Assembly: GCA_023436395.1 (NCBI GenBank) | Contig: JAEZJJ010000102.1 | Location: forward strand, 1 to 63,498 | Direction: 5' to 3' | Length of the DNA stretch: 63,498 nucleotides | DNA from: Bacillota bacterium | GTDB lineage: Bacteria; Bacillota; Clostridia; Lachnospirales; Cellulosilyticaceae | Shown here: piece by piece, positions 35,868 to 44,649 of the stretch | Layout of the letters: the number at the start of each line of letters is the position of its first letter | How positions within the stretch are numbered: position 1 is the first letter of the stretch | The notes under the pieces: generated by a model | Database searches by the model: none | Seen by the model: only the letters and a program-made list of their open reading frames with translations | What the model was told of the DNA's origin: nothing | Translations under genes and position numbers: made by a program

Positions 35868-37856
35868 ATGAAAAGTCTAAAATGGCGAATGGTAGGAATA
35901 AACTGTATGATAATTTTGTTCTGTTTGCTTTTTGTAGTAATCATTTGTTTTTCCTTATTTTTTAAAGAGTTGAATACCGCTTCTTATGATAAATATAACA
36001 TGCAAGCTCAAAAATGCTCTGAGGAAATTACAAGTTGGCTTATAGGTCAAACAGAAATGGTTGCGAACCAGACCAATAGTATAAAAGTCATAGGTGAGTA
36101 TAATCAAAAAGAGCTGAGTGAGTACTTAGCCCCTTTTGTAGATACTTATAATAAAAATGGCTATATCTACGATATCTACTTTACCTCAACAGATAATGTT
36201 ATGGCCTGTGGTTCGGGTTTTGTGCCAGATGGTTCTATAGATTATAGAGAGAGAGAATGGTATCAAGAAGCGTTAAAAACGGAGGGGCAATATATCTCCT
36301 CGTCTTATTTAGATTCTGACACAGGAAAGTATATTATCACTATTTCTCAAAAGGTAGAGACAAATGAAGGGCTTAAAGGTGTTTTAGCAGCAGATATTTT
36401 CGTGGATACAATGGTGGATATTATAAATAAACAGTCCTTGCCTAAAGATAGTTATATCTTTTTATTAGATGACAAGGAAGGTATTGTAACACATCCTTAT
36501 GAAGCTTATGGCTATGTTGAAGATAAACCCATGCAGCTATCTGAGCTTCCCAATACACCTTATAACGTACTCTTGTCCCAAGAGTCTAGTTTACCTATCG
36601 TACTTAAAGACTATGACACTATGCAACGTAGTTTTTTTGTTAATACTATTGATTTATGTGGATGGAAAGTCATAGTAGGCATTAGTACCAATGTTATAAG
36701 AGGAGGCCAGTATCAATTATTAGTGGTTAGTATAAGCTCACTGATTTTATCGCTTCTAATAGGAATGGGTATGAGCATTTTAACAGCCAATAAGATAGTA
36801 AAGCCTATTAAAACATTGACTTATAAGATTGAAAAAGGGGATTTAACAACAGATGTCGTTGTACAGTCAAAAGATGAGGTTGGACATTTGGCAATGGGAT
36901 TTAATAGGATGTTAGATAATTTAAGAGTATTATTACATATTAGTAATTCAGCAGCTAAAGATATATCTATTTACTCAGACAAATTAAATTCACTGGCAGG
37001 TGAAATCATAAATGGGGCAGTAGCTGTAGATGGTGGCATGATGCATATTAATGAGATTATGAATAGACAATCACAGGATATGGAAAAGAACCAAACGGAA
37101 ATGAGTCTGTTTAATTCCGCCATTAATGAGGTGAACACAAGCTTCACGCAGATGCAAGACTCTATTAGTCAATCCGTTAATCAAGTAAAAAGTTCCTATT
37201 TACTAGCAGAAAAAGTGGAAACAACCCTAACTAAAACAGCTGAAAGTATGACAGGTATATATGAAGAAACAAAGGATTTAGAGAATATTTCAGATAGTAT
37301 TGATAAGATTACAGTAACCATTAATAGTATATCTCATCAAACCAATTTGCTAGCCCTAAATGCATCGATTGAAGCTGCACGGGCAGGCGAGGCAGGAAAA
37401 AGTTTTGCTATAGTTGCAGACGAAATTCGGACACTTTCTGAACAGACAGCTGATGCTACAAAAGAAATTTCAGGATTAGTCAGTCACATCAATAACATTA
37501 TTAAGAACACGGTGGAGACAATTAATATTTCAAATACTCTCTACAATGAATCTCAAGAGAACTCCAAGCAAATGATTACAGCTTTTAGAGGAATCCATGA
37601 CCAAATCGGAGAGATTGGAAAAAATAATCTTAGCATTGCTGATAAATTAAATAATTTTGTCAAATCCAATGAAAAGATTGGGGAGATGTTCCGTATCATT
37701 CATGGTAATATTAATAAATGTACCCAGTATACACAATCAGCTACTAAGGTAGCTAAGGAGCAAAATAGTTCTGTAGATGAGTTAGCGCAAAGTGCTAAAG
37801 AGCTTGTAAAAATGTCTGACTCCTTAAAAGAAAGTACTAGTAAGTTTTCGTGTTAA
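35868..37856 (+). CDS. Methyl-accepting chemotaxis protein
   Basis: A 662-residue transmembrane chemoreceptor. Residues about 7-32 form the first membrane segment, a large extracytoplasmic double-CACHE sensor follows with the DIYFTSTDNVMACG and YREREWYQEAL motifs, and a second membrane segment lies near 280-305. A HAMP domain and a cytoplasmic signalling domain follow, with NLLALNASIEAARAGEAGKSFAIVA split over about 490-520. ATG 35868 is preferred since GGAGGG overlaps the earlier ATG at 35856. The ligand is unknown; dCACHE sensors often bind amino acids or small organic molecules. It is a single-gene unit. Confidence 0.92.
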   Translation: MKSLKWRMVGINCMIILFCLLFVVIICFSLFFKELNTASYDKYNMQAQKCSEEITSWLIGQTEMVANQTNSIKVIGEYNQKELSEYLAPFVDTYNKNGYIYDIYFTSTDNVMACGSGFVPDGSIDYREREWYQEALKTEGQYISSSYLDSDTGKYIITISQKVETNEGLKGVLAADIFVDTMVDIINKQSLPKDSYIFLLDDKEGIVTHPYEAYGYVEDKPMQLSELPNTPYNVLLSQESSLPIVLKDYDTMQRSFFVNTIDLCGWKVIVGISTNVIRGGQYQLLVVSISSLILSLLIGMGMSILTANKIVKPIKTLTYKIEKGDLTTDVVVQSKDEVGHLAMGFNRMLDNLRVLLHISNSAAKDISIYSDKLNSLAGEIINGAVAVDGGMMHINEIMNRQSQDMEKNQTEMSLFNSAINEVNTSFTQMQDSISQSVNQVKSSYLLAEKVETTLTKTAESMTGIYEETKDLENISDSIDKITVTINSISHQTNLLALNASIEAARAGEAGKSFAIVADEIRTLSEQTADATKEISGLVSHINNIIKNTVETINISNTLYNESQENSKQMITAFRGIHDQIGEIGKNNLSIADKLNNFVKSNEKIGEMFRIIHGNINKCTQYTQSATKVAKEQNSSVDELAQSAKELVKMSDSLKESTSKFSC

Positions 37857-38227
37857 TCATAGACCTTCTTAAAATAAAGCATAAAAAGAAATAGTAACAT
37901 TGACTGAACCTTCGAGCGAATCTTATCAAATGAATGTTTCTGGATTTGGGGAAGTAAAATGTAATAAGTATGGGGTTCAATTACTTGAGATTTTAAATGG
38001 TAATGATATGAATAGGATTGATCAAAGGAGCTAATAAGTAGAATACTGGGTTATCAAGTTATGGGAGATTTAGAGCTCAAGTTAGCAGCCTATGCGACTA
38101 TCTTATAATAATTATGTACTTTTTAACTTTTTTTTGTATAACTTTTTGAGAAAAAATCTCTATAAGATGTAGAAAAAGTGGGATGATGGGTTATAATAAA
38201 ATTATAAGTTGAGAGGAGATGAGAAAA
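37857..38227. other. Intergenic region with a possible gene relic
   Basis: About 370 bases with no intact gene. One plus-strand frame (37900-38034, 45 codons from a TTG) encodes a coherent peptide, LTEPSSESYQMNVSGFGEV, followed by about 25 residues with a KYGVQLLEILNG motif. It has no ribosome binding site and could be the end of a lost gene. The last 100 bases hold the likely promoter region of the ATPase-RloB pair. Confidence 0.4.
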
Positions 38228-39499
38228 GTGCTCATTCAGTTTAATTTTAGTAACTATAAATCTTTCAAGGATGAAGTATCATTAGATATGTCTGCAACTA
38301 AGATTACAGAACATTCATCACATATTATAGAGATAGGAAAAGAGAAATTATTAAAGGTGGCAGCGATATATGGGAGTAATGCAGCAGGAAAGTCAAATAT
38401 TTATGATGCTTTTAAATATATGACCTATTATGTGCTTAGATCTTTCTTGTTCGGTGGGGAAAGCGATATGAATAAATCTGGAGAACAAGAATATATAAAG
38501 GTTGCACCATTTATATTTGATAGGACAAGTAAGGCTTCTCCTACTACATTTGAAGTATTTTTTATAGATAATGAGGATCCAACAGGCAAGTCCTATCAAT
38601 ATGGCTTTTCTATTAATTCAGAAGAGGTATTAGAGGAGTGGCTTTTTTATAAGGCGAAAACAGGACGAGAATATAGGGCAGTTTTCTATCGTAAAAAAGG
38701 AGAGCCAACAGACTATTCAGGGATAAAAAAGGGCTCAGATAATATTGAGATTTCTCTAGAAAAGGAAACACTTATTGTATCCTTAGGTGCAAAGCTTAAG
38801 ATTAAAGAGTTAAAATTAGTAAGAGATTGGTTCTTAAAAAATGAGATTGTAGATTTTGGTGATCCTATTGAGAATCTAATGCGTTCAAGTACAGTGCCAA
38901 GATATTTTGTAGAAGATGCAAGTGTACAAGAAAGTGTAGTGCGATATTTTAATTCCTTTGATGAATCTATTAGACAGTTTAATGTAGAAGTTGAGGGGAG
39001 TAGTTCTGAGAAAGAAGACGTTAATTTAAAAATAGAATCCTTACACAAAATGAATGATTCTGATGAACTCGTAGGGTTAACTTTTGCAGATGAGTCTAGT
39101 GGGACGCTTAAAATGTTTTCCTTATATCCACCTATTCAGAGTGCTCTAGAGAATGGAAGTACGTTATTTATAGATGAATTAAATGCTAGATTGCATCCAT
39201 TACTAGTACGAAATATTATCTTGACTTTTATTAACCCAGATATTAATAAGAAAAATGCACAGCTTATTTTTACAACTCATGATATATGGCAGTTAACGAA
39301 TGACTTGCTAAGAAGAGATGAGATATGGTTTGCTGATAAGGATGAACAAGGGATTTCACAGCTTTATTCTTTAGCTGAATTTATTGATGAAGATGGTATG
39401 AAAGTGCGCAAAGATGAAGCTTATGCAAAGAATTATTTACTTGGTAAATATGGGGCTATTCCAAAGCTTAAACCACTCAATATGTTTAAGGAGGATTAG
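38228..39499 (+). CDS. AAA15-family ATPase, AbiLi/RloA-like
   Basis: A 423-residue AAA15-type ATPase (COG1106). The N-terminus LIQFNFSNYKSFKDEVSL and Walker A GSNAAGKSN near 50 are typical, a signature-like ADESSGTLKM lies near 287, and Walker B reads STLFIDELNARLHP near 312. GTG 38228 gives the family's usual start and correct spacing from GAGAGG; ATG 38219 is the alternative. It is followed 3 bases after its stop by an RloB gene. This pair is the architecture of Lactococcus AbiL and of RloA/RloB genes in restriction loci. The ATPase probably senses or activates the RloB nuclease. Confidence 0.85.
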   Translation: MLIQFNFSNYKSFKDEVSLDMSATKITEHSSHIIEIGKEKLLKVAAIYGSNAAGKSNIYDAFKYMTYYVLRSFLFGGESDMNKSGEQEYIKVAPFIFDRTSKASPTTFEVFFIDNEDPTGKSYQYGFSINSEEVLEEWLFYKAKTGREYRAVFYRKKGEPTDYSGIKKGSDNIEISLEKETLIVSLGAKLKIKELKLVRDWFLKNEIVDFGDPIENLMRSSTVPRYFVEDASVQESVVRYFNSFDESIRQFNVEVEGSSSEKEDVNLKIESLHKMNDSDELVGLTFADESSGTLKMFSLYPPIQSALENGSTLFIDELNARLHPLLVRNIILTFINPDINKKNAQLIFTTHDIWQLTNDLLRRDEIWFADKDEQGISQLYSLAEFIDEDGMKVRKDEAYAKNYLLGKYGAIPKLKPLNMFKED

Positions 39500-39502
39500 C
39501 GC

Positions 39503-40144
39503 ATGGGAAAAAATGATAGAAGAGGGGCAAGGAAAGATAGAAATAGACGCTTTGGTACTAGAGTGCCTGATTTAGGCTATTACCTCATTGTTACAGATAC
39601 CAAGGAAACAGAAAAAAATTACTTTGAAGGGCTTAAGGAGAATATTCCCGCTGAACTTAGAGATCGCTTAGTAATTAAGGTGCAGCGAGCAGATGTCATA
39701 GATTTAGTAAAGACAGCTAAGGAATTTGGAGACCAAGACCCACAGTATAGGATTCCTTGTATTGTATTTGATAGGGATCAAGTAAAGCATTTTGATCAGA
39801 TTATACAAAGTGCAGATAAAGAAGGGGTTAAAGTGGGTTGGTCTAATCCATGTATTGAAATATGGTTTTTTGCATATTTTGGAGAGATTCCAATGATAAA
39901 AGATTCAGTAACTTGTTGTACTAAATTTAGTGACTTGTATGAAAGAAGGACTGGACAAAAGTACAAGAAAGCAAATAGGGACATCTATAAAAAATTAATA
40001 GAATTTGGGGATGAAGAACAAGCTATTTTGCGTTCAAGTAAGAAACTAACACAACTATATAAGGAAGGTAAAAGTAAGCCATCTGAAATGTGGCCTGGAA
40101 ATACATTATTTGAACTTATAAGTGAAATTAATAATAAGAAGTAG
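39503..40144 (+). CDS. RloB-family protein, AbiLii-like
   Basis: A 213-residue RloB protein, a TOPRIM-like putative nuclease. Visible features are an acidic ETEKNYFEGL motif near 35, FDRDQ near 92 and the hallmark NPCIEIWFFAYF near 113-124. It directly follows the AAA15 ATPase gene and has GGAGG overlapping that gene's 3' end. The two-gene unit is flanked by its own promoter region and a terminator at 40163, as expected for a stand-alone defence cassette. The abortive-infection role is known for AbiL and is inferred here. Confidence 0.85.
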   Translation: MGKNDRRGARKDRNRRFGTRVPDLGYYLIVTDTKETEKNYFEGLKENIPAELRDRLVIKVQRADVIDLVKTAKEFGDQDPQYRIPCIVFDRDQVKHFDQIIQSADKEGVKVGWSNPCIEIWFFAYFGEIPMIKDSVTCCTKFSDLYERRTGQKYKKANRDIYKKLIEFGDEEQAILRSSKKLTQLYKEGKSKPSEMWPGNTLFELISEINNKK

Positions 40145-40162
40145 TCCAATGAGGGGGGAATA

Positions 40163-40217
40163 AAGAGGCTATTATCTAAAGTGGATAAGTGATAACTTTA
40201 GATATAGTCTCTTTTGA
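40163..40217 (+). terminator. Terminator of the AbiL-like pair
   Basis: A long imperfect stem (about 40164-40182 with 40195-40212) contains one bulge and one G-U pair and is followed by TTTT. Confidence 0.75.
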
Positions 40218-40363
40218 GAGCTAGCTTACTCTAAAATTAAGAAATGAAGATTTTTAACAATAACGGGCATGATTAAAATAAGAATGAGCAGTCTATACTT
40301 TCCTTAAGGAGTCATTGTATAATTAAAAACTACAATGACATCAATGAGGATAGGAGAACGTAG

Positions 40364-41278
40364 ATGCTACAACATAATCGTATAAGGATGCAGAAGACAG
40401 ATGATTTTATCATGTTACCAAAGATAGACTTTGCATTTAAGTTGATTTTTGGAGATGAGAATAATAAAGATATATTAATGAATTTCTTAGGTAAAGTACT
40501 AAGGGTATCAGTAGGTGAATTTGAGGCGTTAGAGCTGGTTAATGAAGAGCTGGCTAAGGAGCTTATGGCAGAACAGAGAGGAAGCTTAAATGTTCGTGTA
40601 AGGACGAAGGAACAAATGGAGCTAGATATAGTGATTCAAGTCATTCCTCATCACTATAAGCCAGAAAGCAATTTGTTTTATTGGAGTAACAAGCAGACCA
40701 AGCAAGTTGAAGCAGGCTCAAAGGGTGGCTACTTAAAGAAATGTATCACCATTAATGTGGTGGATTTTAAATGCATTCCAGTTAATAAAATGCATACGAT
40801 CTTTCATATTTTTGAGGATGAAACGGGGCATAAACTGACAGATATGTTAGAGGTACATTTCTTAGAGTTAAAGAAAATAGAAGAAAATAGATTTAGAGAT
40901 AAGGATGACCTAGCAAAAAATTGGGCAGCCTTTTTAAATGCGCAGTCCAAGAAGGAAATGGAACTGCTAGCAAATAAAGATAATCATATTAGAAAAGCCT
41001 ATGAAATATTGCAAGTAGCAAGTAGAGATGAAGCTAAAAGACTTGCATATGAAGCAAGAGAAGCTGAACTGATGGAGCAAAGAGCTATGTATGAAATGCG
41101 TGCAAAGATATTAAAGGATAAAGTAAGTGCATTAAATAAGGCAAGAGAAGAAGGAATAAAAGAAGGAATAAAAGAGGGTGTATATAAGGTTGCAAGAGGG
41201 TTAAAACATGAAGGTATACAACCAGAGGTTATACAAAGTGCAACGGGATTAACTCTAGAAGAGATTAATACTCTTTAG
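40364..41278 (+). CDS. Rpn-family PD-(D/E)XK nuclease/transposase-like protein 1
   Basis: A 304-residue PD-(D/E)XK protein of the type annotated as Rpn recombination-promoting nuclease or PDDEXK_2 transposase. The N-terminus has the conserved LPKIDFAFKLIFGDENN, and the active-site strand reads MELDIVIQV. The middle is the usual FYWSN...GGYLKKCITINVVD segment. The C-terminus ends in a charged helix with a GIKEGIKEGV repeat, as common in this family. It is about 60-65 percent identical by eye to the paralog at 42115, and their upstream regions also match. The biological role is uncertain. Confidence 0.88.
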   Translation: MLQHNRIRMQKTDDFIMLPKIDFAFKLIFGDENNKDILMNFLGKVLRVSVGEFEALELVNEELAKELMAEQRGSLNVRVRTKEQMELDIVIQVIPHHYKPESNLFYWSNKQTKQVEAGSKGGYLKKCITINVVDFKCIPVNKMHTIFHIFEDETGHKLTDMLEVHFLELKKIEENRFRDKDDLAKNWAAFLNAQSKKEMELLANKDNHIRKAYEILQVASRDEAKRLAYEAREAELMEQRAMYEMRAKILKDKVSALNKAREEGIKEGIKEGVYKVARGLKHEGIQPEVIQSATGLTLEEINTL

Positions 41279-41369
41279 AATGATAGAGAGCAGATTGCAT
41301 AGGTGGTAGAGGTAATATTGCATAATAAGACTAATAATAAAAACTTGTAGATTATAAGGAGCTAAACAT

Positions 41370-41894
41370 ATGGGAGAATTTTTACAAACCAGCATTATGT
41401 ATGAAGCAACAGTGCCTAAGAAGAAAAGAAGATGGATGGGGGCATATACAAAAGATGAAATACTTAATGTATTAGGTAAGTATATTGACTTGGAATTATA
41501 TGAAATCAATGAAGATGAGGAAGATGTTAAACTAGTCATTAAAAAAGATGTTTTTGTTAATAACCTAAAAACTTTTTTATTAGAACAAAGACAATTAATG
41601 CCTAGTGATGAAACAGAAACAAAGCTATTGGAACTTATAGATACACGAGATTATGAACATATTATGGGAGAAATCCACGCTACAACATACTTTGATCTCT
41701 TTGAAACAGATGGTAGTATTGGTTATGTACTTGAAGATCTAGATACAAGAGTTTATTTCAAAGGATTATGTTATTTTACTGAAGGGAAGGCGTGGCTAGA
41801 ATGTTATTATGAATTATGTGTATATCTTGGTAACTTGATTAGAAGAAGTACAGATAATCCTTTAAAAGGATCCGTGATTATTCATATCAATTAA
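41370..41894 (+). CDS. Hypothetical protein between two Rpn paralogs
   Basis: A 174-residue protein I do not recognise. AAGGAGC stands before the ATG. It is acidic and mixed alpha/beta, with no membrane segment or signal peptide. It sits between two Rpn-like genes that look like products of a duplication, so it was either captured between them or is a cargo of this unit. No second copy of it follows the other Rpn gene. Confidence 0.65.
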   Translation: MGEFLQTSIMYEATVPKKKRRWMGAYTKDEILNVLGKYIDLELYEINEDEEDVKLVIKKDVFVNNLKTFLLEQRQLMPSDETETKLLELIDTRDYEHIMGEIHATTYFDLFETDGSIGYVLEDLDTRVYFKGLCYFTEGKAWLECYYELCVYLGNLIRRSTDNPLKGSVIIHIN

Positions 41895-42114
41895 GTGTAT
41901 AACTTATTTAGAGATGAGAGCATATTTGGATAAAAGGAGCAATGTGAAGTATTGTCCCAAGCATCGTCTAAGAGGCCAGGTATGTAGCATGCTTTCATAT
42001 TTTCAAAAAGTGTAATCAAGTGGATTAAAGAAAGGGTTATAGGTGTATACTTTAATTAGGAAGTTATTGTATAATTGAAGATATAATGACATCATTGAGT
42101 ATAGGAGAACATAC

Positions 42115-43056
42115 ATGCAACAACATAACAATACGTCTTTGCAAAGAGCAGACGAGTTTATCATGTCACCAAAAGTAGACTTTGCATTTAAATTGATTTT
42201 TGGAGACGAAAAAAATAAGGATGTATTAATGGACTTTTTGAGTAAAGTACTTAGAGTACCATCTAGTGAATTTGAAGAATTGGAACTAGTAAATGTAGAA
42301 CTTGCTAAGGAATTTCTTGAAGACAAGAAAGGAATCCTAGATGTCCGTGTAAAGACTAAGGACAAGAAGCAAATTGATATAGAGATTCAAGTTATTCCTC
42401 ATAAGTACATGCCGGAGAGAAGTTTGTTTTATTGGAGTAAAATGTATACAGGACAAATTAAATCGGGTTCAACTTATGCACAGTTAAAGAAATGCATTAC
42501 AATTAATGTAGTGGATTTTAAGTGTATTCCTATTAATAAAGTGCATACAAGTTTTCATATTTTAGAAGATAAAACAGGACATAAGCTTACAGATATGTTA
42601 GAGATTCATTTCTTAGAATTAAAGAAATTAGAAGAAGGTAATTCAGAAGATGAGGAAGATCCAGCTAGGGATTGGTTAGAATTTTTAAATGCACATTCCA
42701 AGGGGGAAATGGAAATGATTGCTGAAAAAGATGATAATATTAAAAAAGCATATGAGGTATTACAAGTAGCAAGTATGGATGAAGCTAAAAGACTTGCATA
42801 TGAAGCAAGAGAAGCTGAACTTATGGATCAAAGAACAAGAGAAGAAGATGCAAGAGCACAAGGGCGAGAGTTAGGAATACAACAAGGAATACGACAAGGC
42901 ATACAACAAGGGATACAACAAGGGATACAACAAGGGATACAACAAGCTAAGTTAGAGTCAGCAAAAGCTTTTTTAGATATTGCAGATGATGAAACGATAG
43001 CTAAAAAATTAGGGTTATCTATTGAGACTGTAAGAGAATTAAGAGGGATATTATAA
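42115..43056 (+). CDS. Rpn-family PD-(D/E)XK protein 2 with GIQQ repeat
   Basis: A 313-residue paralog of the gene at 40364. The same landmarks occur: SPKVDFAFKLIFGDEKN, the active-site strand QIDIEIQV and the KKCITINVVD segment. The linker holds six 12-base units encoding GIQQ/GIRQ (42874-42945), then a terminal helix-turn-helix-like AKKLGLSIETVREL. The homologous upstream blocks (40315-40363 and 42066-42114) indicate duplication of the entire transcription unit. Repeat-length change would stay in frame. Confidence 0.88.
   Translation: MQQHNNTSLQRADEFIMSPKVDFAFKLIFGDEKNKDVLMDFLSKVLRVPSSEFEELELVNVELAKEFLEDKKGILDVRVKTKDKKQIDIEIQVIPHKYMPERSLFYWSKMYTGQIKSGSTYAQLKKCITINVVDFKCIPINKVHTSFHILEDKTGHKLTDMLEIHFLELKKLEEGNSEDEEDPARDWLEFLNAHSKGEMEMIAEKDDNIKKAYEVLQVASMDEAKRLAYEAREAELMDQRTREEDARAQGRELGIQQGIRQGIQQGIQQGIQQGIQQAKLESAKAFLDIADDETIAKKLGLSIETVRELRGIL
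42874..42945 (+). repeat. 12-bp in-frame tandem repeat, six units
   Basis: Six 12-base units of the GGGATACAACAA type lie in the Rpn paralog and encode GIQQ, with one GIRQ variant. The last four are nearly identical at the DNA level, so slippage could change copy number without a frameshift. Confidence 0.9.
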
Positions 43057-43138
43057 ACAAACTAATAAGCGCTGATTATGTTGTTTATTATTTCCAATCC
43101 GAGTAAAACCAATCTATAGAAAATAATTAAACTAAAAG

Positions 43139-43182
43139 TAATCCTTCTTATCCTCTTGAAATGGGGAGGAGGATTATTTTTG
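43139..43182 (+). terminator. Terminator after Rpn 2
   Basis: TAATCC (43139-43144) with TCCTC pairs with GGAGGAGGATTA (ending 43176), followed by a T-run. Confidence 0.7.
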
Positions 43183-43346
43183 ATTGAATAATGATGCTAA
43201 ATAGATTATTAAAATATTTCTTCCCTACCAGTTGAGTGAATAGGACAACTACTTTTTGTTAATCTCAGGAAATAAACTTGACAAGTACACTATAATAAAT
43301 GTGGAAAAATGATTAGACAGCTTAGCTTAGACAGAAGGAGTAAGAA

Positions 43347-44378
43347 ATGGAAGGTTTATTTGCATTATTAAGTTTCGTATGTTTCGTAGCAATACCTGTG
43401 GGCCTCATGCATCCTGAATGGGTCATTAGATGGGGAGAAGAGAAAACAAAGGAAAAGGTTGTTAGATACTATGGCGTTGGTTTGTGGGCGTCTTTAACTT
43501 TAGGCTTTGCTTTTTCTAGAGAGTTTACCCTAATAGAAGCCTTAGGGGCTAATACCTTGATTGCTTCAGGAATTGCCTTATTTATAGGAAGACGCAATCC
43601 TGAAATGGTGATGGGATGGGGACCAAAGGAAGAGCGTACGCCTAAAAATGTAAGTGTTTATTACGGCATAGCATTGGTAGGTTCAGTCGTTTTAATTATG
43701 ATTTCAACGCTGATTCAACCTATTTTTGAATTAATAGGAAGTATAGCCATATTAGGCTTTTTAGTTGCCTTTATCGTAGGGATGATTCAGCCTAAGAAGT
43801 TGCCTGTTTTAAATCCTTTTGAAAAGAGAACGAGAAAAACAGTAGCAAAATACTATGGTGTAGGTTTCTTAGTAGCCTGCCTCATTCCTTGGGGACCTGC
43901 TATAAATGCAGTAGAATCAGAAGTGCCTACTGGGCAAACACAAAATGTAGAAAGTACTGTGATTGAGAACGATCATAGCCCTGTCGTAGAGGAAAATAAA
44001 GAAGAAGTAAATCAAGAACAAACCGATGAAGCACAAACCGATGAAGCACAAACCAATGAAGTAACAGTAAATGAAGAGGCTACAGAAGAGCAAAATAGTA
44101 TCACGAATGAAGTACCTGAGATAGAAGCTGAAGTGAACTTAGAACACACACACAGTGAGGAGCAGCAAGCATCTAGCCAAAAAGTAGAAGAGACTGTGCA
44201 GGAAAGCGTAGAAGGTACATCTAGCCAGGTCAAAGAAGAAACGGGCATGGTTTACTGGGTGCCAAGTGGTAAGGTGTATCATTCAACTAAAAATTGCAGC
44301 TCATTAAGTCGTAGCAAAACGATCTATAGTGGAACCATTGCAGAAAGTGGCAAATCAAAACATTGTCAAAGATGCTAA
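43347..44378 (+). CDS. Membrane protein with C-terminal Cys domain
   Basis: A 343-residue protein with about six hydrophobic segments in residues 1-190, arranged as three similar blocks each starting near a WGxxK/YYGVG element (internal repeat). A linker rich in Glu, Thr and Gln follows, containing a 15-base DNA repeat (44019-44060, EQTDEAQTDEAQTNE). The C-terminal 40 residues form a small domain, VYWVPSGKVYHSTKNC...SLSRSKTIYSG...CQRC, common at the end of surface and nuclease proteins and resembling an Ada-type metal site. The function is unknown; it is probably membrane-anchored with the tail domain outside or in the cytoplasm. Confidence 0.75.
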   Translation: MEGLFALLSFVCFVAIPVGLMHPEWVIRWGEEKTKEKVVRYYGVGLWASLTLGFAFSREFTLIEALGANTLIASGIALFIGRRNPEMVMGWGPKEERTPKNVSVYYGIALVGSVVLIMISTLIQPIFELIGSIAILGFLVAFIVGMIQPKKLPVLNPFEKRTRKTVAKYYGVGFLVACLIPWGPAINAVESEVPTGQTQNVESTVIENDHSPVVEENKEEVNQEQTDEAQTDEAQTNEVTVNEEATEEQNSITNEVPEIEAEVNLEHTHSEEQQASSQKVEETVQESVEGTSSQVKEETGMVYWVPSGKVYHSTKNCSSLSRSKTIYSGTIAESGKSKHCQRC

Positions 44379-44392
44379 GGTTATAGAATGAA

Positions 44393-44441
44393 GTATAGAA
44401 GAAATAGGACAAATTAAAGAAACAAAGATTAGACATTAATG
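44393..44441 (+). pseudogene. 3' relic of an Rpn-family gene
   Basis: The last 16 codons of the Rpn gene at 44650-45606 (encoding IEQIKETKMRH-stop) recur here as IEEIGQIKETKIRH-stop, followed by the same terminator hairpin. No upstream part remains. It is the scar of a deleted paralog or of recombination between terminator repeats. Confidence 0.75.
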
Positions 44442-44448
44442 CAAAGAG

Positions 44449-44490
44449 GCGATAACCTTGTAGTTAATCTACTTGGTTATCGTTTTTTTT
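44449..44490 (+). terminator. Terminator hairpin, repeat family copy 1
   Basis: CGATAACC (44450-44457) pairs with GGTTATCG (44475-44482), with an inner GTAG/CTAC stem, then eight T residues. The same hairpin recurs at 45615 and 48686. Confidence 0.88.
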
Positions 44491-44649
44491 ATTATTTAGA
44501 TTATGTAGATAGAAAGAGAATTTATCATATGAAAGATGTGTAAAAAAATCGAACATATGTTTGAGTTGTAGAGTGAATGGATATACTAGTATTAGACTAT
44601 TAGTACTAAAGTTAAAGGAACTAATACTAAAAGGATAGGAGACTAGACT

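Noticed and set aside
41255..41539. 94-residue minus-strand frame between Rpn 1 and the hypothetical gene
   Set aside because: Low-complexity Ser/Leu-rich translation overlapping two better supported plus-strand genes, with no ribosome binding site.
42874..42945. Short tandem repeats as a CRISPR array
   Set aside because: Units are 12 bases with no spacers, lie inside a gene and encode GIQQ. No cas genes are present.
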